A stretch of DNA of 44,889 bases from DATLGB01 sp037724045 (lineage in GTDB: Bacteria; Actinomycetota; Thermoleophilia; Solirubrobacterales; Solirubrobacteraceae). Location of the stretch: contig JBBJOW010000027.1 of assembly GCA_037724045.1 (NCBI GenBank), positions 1 through 44,889 on the forward strand. Reading direction: 5' to 3'. Made by a program: the position numbers and the translations under genes. The notes below the pieces were generated by a model that was given only the letters and a program-made list of their open reading frames with translations, made no database searches and had not been told where the DNA came from. Positions 33,156 to 40,570 of this stretch are shown here, piece after piece (within the stretch, counting starts at the first letter, position 1; each line of letters opens with the position of its first letter).

Positions 33156-33313
33156 GGGTCCGTCTCTGAATAACTATGCGGTTTGGACGGGCGATCCGCG
33201 GCGCCTGGACCCACCCGATTCCTCGCCGATGCACGCATCGACTCCAGAATCGTGCGGCCCCAGGCATCCACGGCTCACCCGTCCAAACCCGCATCCAATT
33301 CAGAGACGGACCC
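33156..33313. mobile_element. 158-bp MITE-like element with TAA target duplication
   Basis: The ends are inverted: GGGTCCGTCTCTGAAT (33156-33171) and ATTCAGAGACGGACCC (33298-33313), 16 of 16 bases. Weaker inversion continues inward for about 40 bases (e.g. TTTGGACGGG against CCCGTCCAAA), so most of the element could fold on itself. TAA stands directly on both sides (33153-33155 and 33314-33316). It has no coding capacity. A 3-bp TNA duplication is typical of the IS1031/IS427 groups of the IS5 family, so a transposase of that kind is the likely mover (inference). Confidence 0.85.
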
Positions 33314-33389
33314 TAACCTGGTCGACCGGGCCTCGCCTTCGGCGACTCCGGACCAACCACAAGGGGTCACCGATTAAGGTGGGAGTCAC

Positions 33390-34511
33390 ATGGCCACGCT
33401 CCTCGACACCGACCACGCGCACCTGGCTCGCGCCATCGAGCTGGCGCAGTGCGGGCGGGGGTGGACGTCGCCGAATCCCATGGTCGGCGCGGTCGTCGTC
33501 TCCGATGGCGTGGTCATCGGCGAGGGTTTCCACGAGGGTGCCGGGAAGCTGCACGCGGAGCGCGAGGCGCTGGCCGCCTGCGGGGACGCGGACATCGCCG
33601 GCGCGACCATGTACGTCTCGCTGGAGCCATGCGCGCACCACGGCCGCACGCCGCCGTGCACGGACGCCATCGTCGAGGCCCGGATCGCCCGGGTGGTCGT
33701 GGGTTCCGACGATCCGTCCGAGCACGCCTCCGGCCGCGGCCTGGGTGTCCTGCGCGACGAGGGGATCGAGGTCGTGATGGCCGACGGCGCGCTCGCCGCC
33801 GACGCGCGCCGCCTCAACCAGCCCTTCCGCAAGCACGCACGCAGCGGGCGCCCGCACGTGCTCTTCAAGTCGGCAATGACGCTGGACGGTAAGGTCGCCA
33901 CGCGCACGGGGGACTCGAAGTGGATCTCCGGCGAATCGTCGCGGGCGCGGGCGCACCTGTGGCGCTCCGAATGCGACGCGGTCGTGATCGGAATCGGGAC
34001 GGCGCTGACCGACGACCCGCAGCTGACCGCGCGCCTGCCGAACGCAGTCCGGCAGCCCCGCCGCGTCGTCTTCGACTCCGAGGGTCGCCTGCCGTTGGAC
34101 TCAAAGCTCGTGCGCGACGGTTCCGAGGTTCCACTGACGGTGGTCGTCTCGCGCGCCGCTCCGCGCACGGCGACGGACGCCCTGGAGGTCGCCGGCGTCG
34201 ACGTGATCGTCTCCACCGGGGAGAATGAGCCCGCTCGGGTGCGCTCGGCGCTCGATCGGCTCGGCGCCTCCGGCGTGACCTCGGTGCTGCTCGAAGGCGG
34301 TCCCCATCTCGCGGGCGCCTTCCTGGACGCCGGTGAGGTCGACGTCATCGCGTTGTTCATCGCGCCTGTCGTCGTCGGCGGCTCCAGCGCGCGCGACCCG
34401 CTCGAGGGGGAGGGCGCCGAGCGCATCGCCGAGGCCGTGCGCGCCCTCTCGCTGGAGACGGAGCGCATCGGCGACGACGTGCTCATCTGCGCCCGCATGC
34501 GAGAATGGTGA
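33390..34511 (+). CDS. ribD: Bifunctional pyrimidine deaminase/reductase RibD
   Basis: 373 residues. The deaminase part has SPNPMVGAVVV, HAEREAL (zinc His and catalytic Glu) and EPCAHHGRTPPC (two zinc Cys). The reductase part starts near residue 148 with HVLFKSAMTLDGKVAT and has KWISGESSR and LLEGGPHLAGAFL. It performs steps two and three of riboflavin synthesis. ATG 33390 has a strong AAGGTGGGAG 4 nt upstream. No FMN riboswitch was recognised upstream. The MITE ends 76 bases before the start. Confidence 0.96.
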   Translation: MATLLDTDHAHLARAIELAQCGRGWTSPNPMVGAVVVSDGVVIGEGFHEGAGKLHAEREALAACGDADIAGATMYVSLEPCAHHGRTPPCTDAIVEARIARVVVGSDDPSEHASGRGLGVLRDEGIEVVMADGALAADARRLNQPFRKHARSGRPHVLFKSAMTLDGKVATRTGDSKWISGESSRARAHLWRSECDAVVIGIGTALTDDPQLTARLPNAVRQPRRVVFDSEGRLPLDSKLVRDGSEVPLTVVVSRAAPRTATDALEVAGVDVIVSTGENEPARVRSALDRLGASGVTSVLLEGGPHLAGAFLDAGEVDVIALFIAPVVVGGSSARDPLEGEGAERIAEAVRALSLETERIGDDVLICARMREW

Positions 34512-34532
34512 CCGCGAAGCGTCACCGGTCAC
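34509..34532 (+). promoter_or_regulatory. Possible degenerate junction cassette or inverted repeat after ribD
   Basis: From the ribD stop, TGACCGCGAAGCGTCA differs from the cassette start TGATTACGAAGTATCA only by transitions, and CGC/GCG would still pair around GAA. The rest of the cassette is absent and ribE starts 82 nt away. Alternatively GTGACCG (34508-34514) pairs perfectly with CGGTCAC (34526-34532), so this may be an unrelated repeat. Confidence 0.35.
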
Positions 34533-34551
34533 TTCAACCCCCTTGCGCAGA

Positions 34552-34579
34552 CCGGGTTGGCTGCGCAGCGCCAACCTGG
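34552..34579 (+). promoter_or_regulatory. Hairpin in the ribE leader
   Basis: CCGGGTTGGC (34552-34561) pairs with GCCAACCTGG (34570-34579), with one G-U pair and an 8-nt loop, 11 bases before ATG 34591. It could slow ribosomes or limit access to the start. It has no similarity to a known FMN switch. Confidence 0.5.
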
Positions 34580-34590
34580 GCGCGGTGGTG

Positions 34591-35181
34591 ATGTTCACCG
34601 GCCTGGTCATGGACCTGGGGGAGGTACGGGTGGTCGAGCGGACCGCCGACGGCGTCCGCCTGCACGTGCGCACCCTGCTGACCTCGGAGGTGTCGCCGGG
34701 CGACTCGGTCGCGGTCAACGGGGTCTGCCTGACCGCCACCACGGTCGACGACGGCGCCTTCGCAGCCGACGTGATGAACGAGACGCTGATGCGGTCCTCC
34801 CTCGGTGGCGCGGCCAACGACGGCGCGCGGGTCAACGTCGAGCTGCCGCTGCGCCCCGCGGACCGCCTCGGCGGGCACTTCGTGCAGGGCCACGTCGACG
34901 GCCTCGGCCGCGTCGCGGGCTGGCGTGACGACGGCTTCGCGCGGCGGCTGCGAGTCGAGCCCGAGGACCCGGCGCTGCTGCGCTACGTGGTCGAGAAGGG
35001 CTCGATCGCGATCGACGGCGTGTCGCTGACGGTCGCCGCACTCGACGACGCGGGGCTCGAGGTCTCCCTCATCCCGGAGACGCTCGAGCGCACGAACCTC
35101 GGTGGCCTGGTGGAAGGAACCGTCGTCAACCTGGAGGTCGACGTGCTGGCGAAATACGTGGAAAGGCTGGTGCAGCGATGA
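34591..35181 (+). CDS. ribE: Riboflavin synthase alpha chain
   Basis: 196 residues made of two similar barrels, each with its own signature: MFTGLVMDLGEV...SVAVNGVCLTAT, then GHFVQGHVDGLGRV...SIAIDGVSLTVA. It dismutates two dimethylribityllumazine molecules into riboflavin. ATG 34591 begins the invariant MFTG; GTG 34588 is directly before it. The stop overlaps the ATG of ribBA. It is separated from ribD by 79 bases that hold a hairpin. Confidence 0.96.
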   Translation: MFTGLVMDLGEVRVVERTADGVRLHVRTLLTSEVSPGDSVAVNGVCLTATTVDDGAFAADVMNETLMRSSLGGAANDGARVNVELPLRPADRLGGHFVQGHVDGLGRVAGWRDDGFARRLRVEPEDPALLRYVVEKGSIAIDGVSLTVAALDDAGLEVSLIPETLERTNLGGLVEGTVVNLEVDVLAKYVERLVQR

Positions 35182-36449
35182 GTCTGGAACAACGCGTCTT
35201 CTCTCCGATCGAGGAAGCGCTGGATGAGATCCGAGCCGGCCGCATGGTCGTGGTCTGCGACGACGAGGACCGGGAGAACGAGGGCGACCTCACGATGGCT
35301 GCGCAGTTCATCACCCCCGAGGGGATCAACTTCATGGCGACCCACGGACGCGGCCTGATCTGCCTGTCGCTCACGCCGGAGCGCTGCGAGGAGCTCGGGC
35401 TCGACCTGATGGCGGCCAAGAACGACTCCCCGTTCGAGACGCCCTTCACGGTGTCCATCGAGGCGCGCGAGGGGGTCACCACGGGCATTTCCGCGGCCGA
35501 CCGCGCGCGCACCATCCAGGTCGCCATCGACACCGAGTCCCGTCCGCGCGACCTCGTCCAGCCCGGTCACGTCTTCCCGCTGAAGTCCAAGCCGGGAGGG
35601 GTCCTCGAGCGTACCGGCCAGACCGAGGCGGCCGTCGACCTCGCGCGGCTGGCCGGCCTGAACCCGAGCGGCGTGATCTGCGAGATCATGAACGAGGACG
35701 GCACCATGGCCCGCGTCGGCGATCTCGTCCCCTACTGCGAGCGTCACGGGCTGAAGATGATCACCGTCGCCGACCTGATCGCCTACCGCCGTAAGCACGA
35801 CAAGCTCGTCGAGCGCGTGGTGGAGACCAAGCTGCCGACGGCCTACGGCGAGTTCGCGGCGGTCGGCTACCGGTCGCTGGTCGACGACAAGCACCACGTC
35901 GCGATGGTCAAGGGCGACGTCGCCGGCCACGACGACGTGCTCGTCCGCGTGCACTCGGAGTGCCTGACCGGGGACGTGTTCCACTCCTTGCGCTGCGACT
36001 GCGGGGAACAGCTCGAGTCGGCGCTCGCGCAGATCGAGCGCGAGGGCAGCGGCGTCCTGCTCTACCTCGCCCAGGAGGGCCGCGGCATCGGCCTGCTCAA
36101 CAAGCTGCGCGCGTACAACCTGCAGGACGACGGCTTCGACACGGTGGACGCCAACCTGGCGCTCGGCCTGCCGGTCGACCTGCGCGACTACGGCATCGGG
36201 GCGCAGATCCTCGTCGACCTCGGCCTGTCCTCGATCCGGATCCTCACCAACAACCCGAAGAAGATCAAGGGCCTCGAGGGCTACGGGCTGTCGGTTTCAG
36301 AGCAGGTGCCGATCGAGCACGCGCCCAACCCGCACAACGAGCGCTACCTGGACGCCAAGCGCGACCGCCTCGGCCACACCCTGCACCATCAGGCGCTTCC
36401 GCTCGACGAGCAGATGATCGCCGAGGAGCACCGCCGCGACAATGGATGA
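35178..36449 (+). CDS. ribBA: DHBP synthase / GTP cyclohydrolase II fusion
   Basis: 423 residues. Residues about 1-205 are 3,4-dihydroxy-2-butanone-4-phosphate synthase: VCDDEDRENEGDL (metal and substrate acids), THGRGLICLSL, and RPGHVFPL-like QPGHVFPLKSK. Residues about 210-400 are GTP cyclohydrolase II: HSECLTGDVFHSLRCDC (three zinc Cys), YLAQEGRGIGL and RILTNNPKKI. The two halves make both precursors of the riboflavin ring from ribulose 5-phosphate and GTP. It overlaps ribE by 4 bases and ribH by 8. Confidence 0.97.
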   Translation: MSLEQRVFSPIEEALDEIRAGRMVVVCDDEDRENEGDLTMAAQFITPEGINFMATHGRGLICLSLTPERCEELGLDLMAAKNDSPFETPFTVSIEAREGVTTGISAADRARTIQVAIDTESRPRDLVQPGHVFPLKSKPGGVLERTGQTEAAVDLARLAGLNPSGVICEIMNEDGTMARVGDLVPYCERHGLKMITVADLIAYRRKHDKLVERVVETKLPTAYGEFAAVGYRSLVDDKHHVAMVKGDVAGHDDVLVRVHSECLTGDVFHSLRCDCGEQLESALAQIEREGSGVLLYLAQEGRGIGLLNKLRAYNLQDDGFDTVDANLALGLPVDLRDYGIGAQILVDLGLSSIRILTNNPKKIKGLEGYGLSVSEQVPIEHAPNPHNERYLDAKRDRLGHTLHHQALPLDEQMIAEEHRRDNG

Positions 36450-36888
36450 CGCCAGGTACGCGTTGGTGGTCGCGCGCTTCTACGAGGAGCTGGCCGACCG
36501 GCTCGTCGCGGGTGCGACCAGGGTGCTGCCGGGTGAGCCGGACGTGTTCGACGTGCCGGGTGCCTTCGAGCTCCCCGCGGCGGCGAAGGCGGTCGCCGAG
36601 ACGGGGCGCTACGCAGGCGTCGTCTGCCTCGGCGCGGTGATCCGCGGCGCGACGTCGCACTACGACTACGTGTGCGCGGAGGCCGCGCGCGGGATCCAGG
36701 ACGTGTCGCTGACGACCGGCGTCCCGTGCGGCTTCGGCTTGCTCACCTGCGACGACTACGAGCAGGCGCTTGCGCGCTCGGGCGAGGGCAAGCGCGACTC
36801 CGGCGCGCACGCCGCGGAGGCCGTCCTGGCGGTCGGCCGGGTTCAGCGCTTGGCCGCGGCCAGCGCCCAGGCCACGAACAGCACCTGA
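36442..36888 (+). CDS. ribH: 6,7-dimethyl-8-ribityllumazine synthase
   Basis: 148 residues. VPGAFELPAAAK, CLGAVIRGATSHYDYVC (with the catalytic His) and PCGFGLLTCDDYEQAL are the family motifs. It joins the two products of the RibBA and RibD branches to give lumazine, the substrate of RibE. The N-terminus is short: DDARYALVVARFYEEL replaces the usual longer strand before VVSRFN. The last 46 bases overlap the end of the convergent DoxX gene, an unusually long tail-to-tail overlap. Confidence 0.95.
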   Translation: MDDARYALVVARFYEELADRLVAGATRVLPGEPDVFDVPGAFELPAAAKAVAETGRYAGVVCLGAVIRGATSHYDYVCAEAARGIQDVSLTTGVPCGFGLLTCDDYEQALARSGEGKRDSGAHAAEAVLAVGRVQRLAAASAQATNST

Positions 36889-37208
36889 AGCGGCAGCCGC
36901 CCGTACAACGCCGGCTTGCCGCCCGGCACCTTGCGGTATGAGTCCGCGTTGACCGCCATGTGGCAGTTGGCCGGGAACACGCCGACCATCGTCGCCGACT
37001 CGAACCAGCCGCCGAAGCGCCGGACCTTGGCGTCGGGGTGCATCAGCGCGGCCCCGCCGACGATCTCGGCAACCCCGCTGGCGTAGACGAGCTCGCGGTG
37101 GGCGGGCAGCCAGGGCGGCATGATCTGCTCGTAGATCTTCGGGGCGACGAAGTGCATCACGCCGGCGAAGACGTAGAACGGGCCGGCGGCGGCGAGGAGG
37201 CGTTTCAT
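36843..37208 (-). CDS. DoxX-family small membrane protein
   Basis: 121 residues with about four hydrophobic segments. AGVMHFVAPKIYEQIMPPWLP and ASGVAEIVGGAALM match the first half of the DoxX-like group, and NCHMAVNA lies in the third part. Members are linked to membrane redox or stress roles in some actinobacteria, but the reaction is unknown. ATG 37208 overlaps the kinase stop (ATGA), so it is translated with the kinase. A longer frame upstream shadows the kinase gene. Confidence 0.75.
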   Translation of the reverse strand: MKRLLAAAGPFYVFAGVMHFVAPKIYEQIMPPWLPAHRELVYASGVAEIVGGAALMHPDAKVRRFGGWFESATMVGVFPANCHMAVNADSYRKVPGGKPALYGRLPLQVLFVAWALAAAKR

Positions 37209-38659
37209 CGCCCCGCACTCTCCCGGGCGGCGTCGAGCTCTGCCTGGACGTCCTCGATCCTGAAGTCCCACCCCTCCAGGCGGGCCTCGAGCAGTGGGAT
37301 GGCCTCCTCCGACTGGCCCGTGCGGTGCAGGGAGGACCCCAGATTGAAGATCGCGTAGCCGCAGGGATCGAGCCGGCGGGAGTCCGTGCATGCGGCCACC
37401 GCGCCCCGCAGCGGTTCGACGGCGCCTGCGTAGTCGCCCGCCTGGTAGAGCGCAAAGCCCCTGTTGTTGAGCGCTGCCGCCGTGTCGAGGTCCTGCACCG
37501 CGGGCGCCGGCTCGGTCGCCTCCGCCGTGGGCTCTGCCGTCGGCTCGGTGGTCTCGGTGGCCTGCGCCTTGTCCCTTTTTGCCTCCTCGGGCTCGACGGC
37601 CGCCTCCTGCGGGTCGGTCGCCGGCGGGGGGTCGTCGCCGCCGCCGGTCAGAGCGATCGCCCCCGCGGCCACGAGGACGAGCAGCAGGGCCGCCGCGGCG
37701 AGGATCGTCCCGGTGCGCCGACCGCTCTCGCGCGGCGGCCGGGGCGCAGAGGCCACGGGGGCCGCCGGGGCGACGCGCTCGCGTGGCGGCCGTTGCGCCG
37801 GCATGGCCCGGGTGGGCTCGGCGTTCGCGGGGACGGTCGGGGCGGGGACCGCGCTGAGCGCGTCGCCGAGCGCTTCAACGAACGCGTGCGCGGTCGGCCA
37901 GCGGTCGTCGGGGTCCTTGGCGAGGCCGCGCCTGAGGACCTGCTGGGCCGCGCGCGGCAGGCCGGGGGCGTCCGGCGGCGGCGTCTCGATGTGCGCGCGC
38001 GCCTGGGCGGCGAAGTTGCCGGTGTCGAAGGGCTTCTCGCCGGTCAGCAGCTCGTAGGCGACCACGGCGAGCGAGTAGCGGTCCGAGGCGGCGGTGGCCG
38101 TCTTGCCGCACGCCTGCTCTGGAGACAGGTAGGAGGCGGTGCCGAGCACCTGACCCGTCTGGGTGAACTGCTCCGTGTCGTCCATCAGGCTGGCGATGCC
38201 GAAGTCGGCCACGGCGACGGCGCCGCGCGCGTCGAGCAGCAGGTTGCCCGGCTTGATGTCGCGGTGGATCACCCCGTGCTCGTGGGCGGCGTCGAGCGCG
38301 TCGGCGACGGTGTGCAGCCAGCCCAGCGCGCGGTCGTGGTCGACGCGGCCGGCGTCGGCGATCGTCCCGCCCACGCGCCGCTCCATGACGATGAACGCGC
38401 GGCCGTTGAACTCGCCGACGTCGAAGATCGTGACCACGCCGGGGTGATTGGACAGCCCGGCGGCGGCCCTGCCCTCTCGCTCGAAGCGCTTGCGCGCGGT
38501 CGGGTCGCCGTTGAGGTGGTCGGCGAGGACCTTGACGGCGACCGGGCGATCGAGCAGCGTGTCGTGCGCGGCGTAGACGGCCGCCATGCCGCCCGCGGCG
38601 ATGCCGCCCTCGAGGCGGTAGCGATCGGGCAGGGCGAAGGGCTGCATGGACAGCGTCAC
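37205..38659 (-). CDS. Ser/Thr protein kinase with extracytoplasmic TPR-like domain
   Basis: 484 residues. The PknB-like kinase domain (about 13-280) has AVKVL with the ATP-binding Lys43, HRDIKPGN with catalytic Asp134, DFG at 152-154, and SPEQ. A Pro/Ala/Arg juxtamembrane segment leads to one membrane span (about 318-340). Outside is a Glu/Thr/Pro-rich linker and a ~90-residue domain with AALNNRGFALYQAGDYAGAVEPLRGAV, a TPR unit, and a second partial unit, in place of PASTA repeats. It presumably senses an envelope protein or ligand. GTG 38659 has AGGTGG 5 nt upstream; GTG 38668 and ATG 38647 are alternatives. It is divergent from rpmB. Confidence 0.88.
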   Translation of the reverse strand: MTLSMQPFALPDRYRLEGGIAAGGMAAVYAAHDTLLDRPVAVKVLADHLNGDPTARKRFEREGRAAAGLSNHPGVVTIFDVGEFNGRAFIVMERRVGGTIADAGRVDHDRALGWLHTVADALDAAHEHGVIHRDIKPGNLLLDARGAVAVADFGIASLMDDTEQFTQTGQVLGTASYLSPEQACGKTATAASDRYSLAVVAYELLTGEKPFDTGNFAAQARAHIETPPPDAPGLPRAAQQVLRRGLAKDPDDRWPTAHAFVEALGDALSAVPAPTVPANAEPTRAMPAQRPPRERVAPAAPVASAPRPPRESGRRTGTILAAAALLLVLVAAGAIALTGGGDDPPPATDPQEAAVEPEEAKRDKAQATETTEPTAEPTAEATEPAPAVQDLDTAAALNNRGFALYQAGDYAGAVEPLRGAVAACTDSRRLDPCGYAIFNLGSSLHRTGQSEEAIPLLEARLEGWDFRIEDVQAELDAARESAGR

Positions 38660-38689
38660 CGATCCCACCTACCCCCGGAAATGGGTCAC

Positions 38690-38695
38690 TAGACT
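38690..38695 (+). promoter_or_regulatory. Candidate -10 box of rpmB
   Basis: TAGACT ends 10 nt before ATG 38706, so the leader would be very short or absent. No Shine-Dalgarno is seen upstream of this ATG. Confidence 0.45.
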
Positions 38696-38705
38696 TTCGT
38701 CGCTC

Positions 38706-38894
38706 ATGGCACGCGTCTGTCACACCTGCGGGAAAGGCCCTGCCTTCGGCAACAGCCGCTCGCACTCCATGGTCGCCACGAAGCGCCGGTTCGATCCGAA
38801 CCTGCAGAAGGTGCGCATCGTCGAGAAGGGCACGCGGCTGCGCGCGCTCGTGTGCACGCGCTGCCTGAAGGCCGGCAAAGTCACCAAGGCCTAG
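38706..38894 (+). CDS. rpmB: Ribosomal protein bL28, zinc-binding form
   Basis: 62 residues. ARVCHTCGKGPAFGNSRSHS opens the protein and CTRCLKAGK closes it; the two CxxC pairs indicate the zinc-bound (C+) form, not the Cys-free variant made under zinc limitation in some actinobacteria. It is part of the 50S subunit. The rpmB-fakA-recG order is common in Gram-positives. Confidence 0.96.
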   Translation: MARVCHTCGKGPAFGNSRSHSMVATKRRFDPNLQKVRIVEKGTRLRALVCTRCLKAGKVTKA

Positions 38895-38913
38895 AGCGCT
38901 CGTCGCCGGGCGG

Positions 38914-38919
38914 TAGCCT
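38914..38919 (+). promoter_or_regulatory. -10 box for a leaderless fakA transcript
   Basis: TAGCCT ends exactly 7 nt before ATG 38927, identical in sequence and spacing to the box before cmk at 4534. Confidence 0.6.
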
Positions 38920-38926
38920 GGCGCCG

Positions 38927-40570
38927 ATGCAGCCGCTGGACCCAAGTCTGGCCCGCTTCCGCGCGGTCGTCGAGGGCGCGCTCGTCGCGCTCGAGTCCCG
39001 TCGCCAGGAGATCAACGACCTCAACGTCTTCCCCGTTGCCGATGGCGACACCGGCGACAACATGGCCCTCACGCTTCGCGCCGTCGTCGAGGAGCTGGCG
39101 CGCCTGGGTGACCAGGGCCCGATCGACGACTTCGGCCGCGACCAGATCGTGGAGTGCGTCGCGCGCGCCGCGCTGCTCGGCGCTCGCGGGAACTCGGGCG
39201 TCATCCTCTCCCAGCTCGTCCGCGGCGCCGCCGAGGAGCTCATCTCGCGGCCCGGCGAGCTCGTCGACCCCGTGCTCGTGGCCGCGGCGCTGGCCCGGGC
39301 GGCCGAGCGCGCCTACGCCTCCGTCCGCGAGCCCGCCGAGGGCACCATCCTCACCGTCGCGCGCGAGATGGCCGGCCGGATGGCCTCCGAGCTCGCCCAC
39401 ATGCCGTGGGATCAGCAGCGCCTGGACCCCACCGGCGGCGACGTGGTGCAGAACCAGCTCATCGCCGCGATCCTCGAGCGCGCGCTGGAGACCGGGGAGG
39501 CCTCGCTGGCGCGCGGGCCCGACCTGCTGCCGGTCCTGCGCCAGGCTGGTGTCGTCGATGCGGGCGCCTACGGGCTGCTGGTCGTCCTCTCCGGCGTGCT
39601 CGGCGCGCTGCGCGGGGACGCGCCGCCGCCGCTGCCCCACCACGCGCCGGCGAAGGTCTCCCATCCGCAGCACGCCTCGTCGACCTACCGCTTCTGCACG
39701 AACTTCGCGGTCGTGGGCGAGGACCTGCACGGCGCGTACTTCATCCCGCTGCTCGAGCAGATCGGCGACTCGGTCCTGGTCGTCGGCGACCGGGCGACGC
39801 TCAAGGTCCACGTGCACACGAACGACCCCGAGCGCGCGACGGCGATGTTCGCCGAGCACGGGGCGGTGTCGCGGCTCGACGTGGCCGATATGCGCGAGCA
39901 GGTGCTCGAGCGCGCCGAGCGCCTCGCCGCCGCCGCGCCCGACACGTGCGGCGTGCTCGCCGTCGTGAGCGGACCGGGCATGGCCGACATGTTCCGCTCG
40001 CTGGGCGCCACGCCGCTCGACGGCGGCCCGACCCTCAACCCCTCCACGTACGAGCTGCTGGCGGGCATCCACTCGGTAGGCGCCGAGGAGGTCGTGGTCC
40101 TGCCCAACTCCGCCAACGTCCGCATGGCGGCCGAGCGCGCGGCCGAGCTGTCGGACAAGGCGGTGCACGTGGTCCCGTCGCGCTCGCAGCAGGCTGGGCT
40201 CGCCGCCGCGGTCGTGCTCGAGGGCTCCCGGTCGGCGGCGGAGAACGCGAGGCTGATGCTCGAGGCGCTCGACGCGGTTCGCACCGGCGCGGTCACCGGG
40301 GCCGCACGCGACGACGGCGACGCGCGCTTCGTCGCCGGCGAGGCGATCGGCTTCGTGGAGGAGGAGCTCGTCGCGTGGGGCGAGCCTGAGGCGACCCTGC
40401 GGGCCGTCCTCTCGTCGCTGGGCACCGATGCGGAGCTGCTGACGCTGATCGCCGGACCGGACGCGCCGCTGTCGGCTGCGCAGATCGCACCGCTGGTCCC
40501 TGAAGGCGTCGAGTACGAGCTCTCCAACGGCGGACAGCCCAGCTACTGGTGGCTACTGGCCGCCGAGTAG
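38927..40570 (+). CDS. fakA: Fatty acid kinase subunit A / DAK2-domain protein (YloV)
   Basis: 547 residues. The N-terminal DAK2 domain has NDLNVFPVADGDTGDNM (metal and ATP site) and LLGARGNSGVILSQL. A middle segment begins SSTYRFCTNFAV, and the C-terminal part contains PNSANVRMAAERAAEL and VPSRSQQAGLAA, as in YloV/FakA. With a DegV-type FakB partner, not seen here, it phosphorylates free fatty acids. ATG 38927 follows a clear -10 box. The end overlaps the convergent AbiEi/DUF559 gene by 18 bases. Confidence 0.88.
   Translation: MQPLDPSLARFRAVVEGALVALESRRQEINDLNVFPVADGDTGDNMALTLRAVVEELARLGDQGPIDDFGRDQIVECVARAALLGARGNSGVILSQLVRGAAEELISRPGELVDPVLVAAALARAAERAYASVREPAEGTILTVAREMAGRMASELAHMPWDQQRLDPTGGDVVQNQLIAAILERALETGEASLARGPDLLPVLRQAGVVDAGAYGLLVVLSGVLGALRGDAPPPLPHHAPAKVSHPQHASSTYRFCTNFAVVGEDLHGAYFIPLLEQIGDSVLVVGDRATLKVHVHTNDPERATAMFAEHGAVSRLDVADMREQVLERAERLAAAAPDTCGVLAVVSGPGMADMFRSLGATPLDGGPTLNPSTYELLAGIHSVGAEEVVVLPNSANVRMAAERAAELSDKAVHVVPSRSQQAGLAAAVVLEGSRSAAENARLMLEALDAVRTGAVTGAARDDGDARFVAGEAIGFVEEELVAWGEPEATLRAVLSSLGTDAELLTLIAGPDAPLSAAQIAPLVPEGVEYELSNGGQPSYWWLLAAE

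Noticed and set aside
33156..33313. 158-bp element as a gene fragment or integron attC site
   Set aside because: It has no meaningful frame, has exact terminal repeats with a 3-bp duplication, and lacks the attC core sites.
33156..34590. FMN riboswitch in front of ribD or ribE
   Set aside because: The conserved RFN core sequences and multi-stem layout could not be found; the upstream space is MITE plus 76 bases, and the ribE leader holds a simple hairpin.
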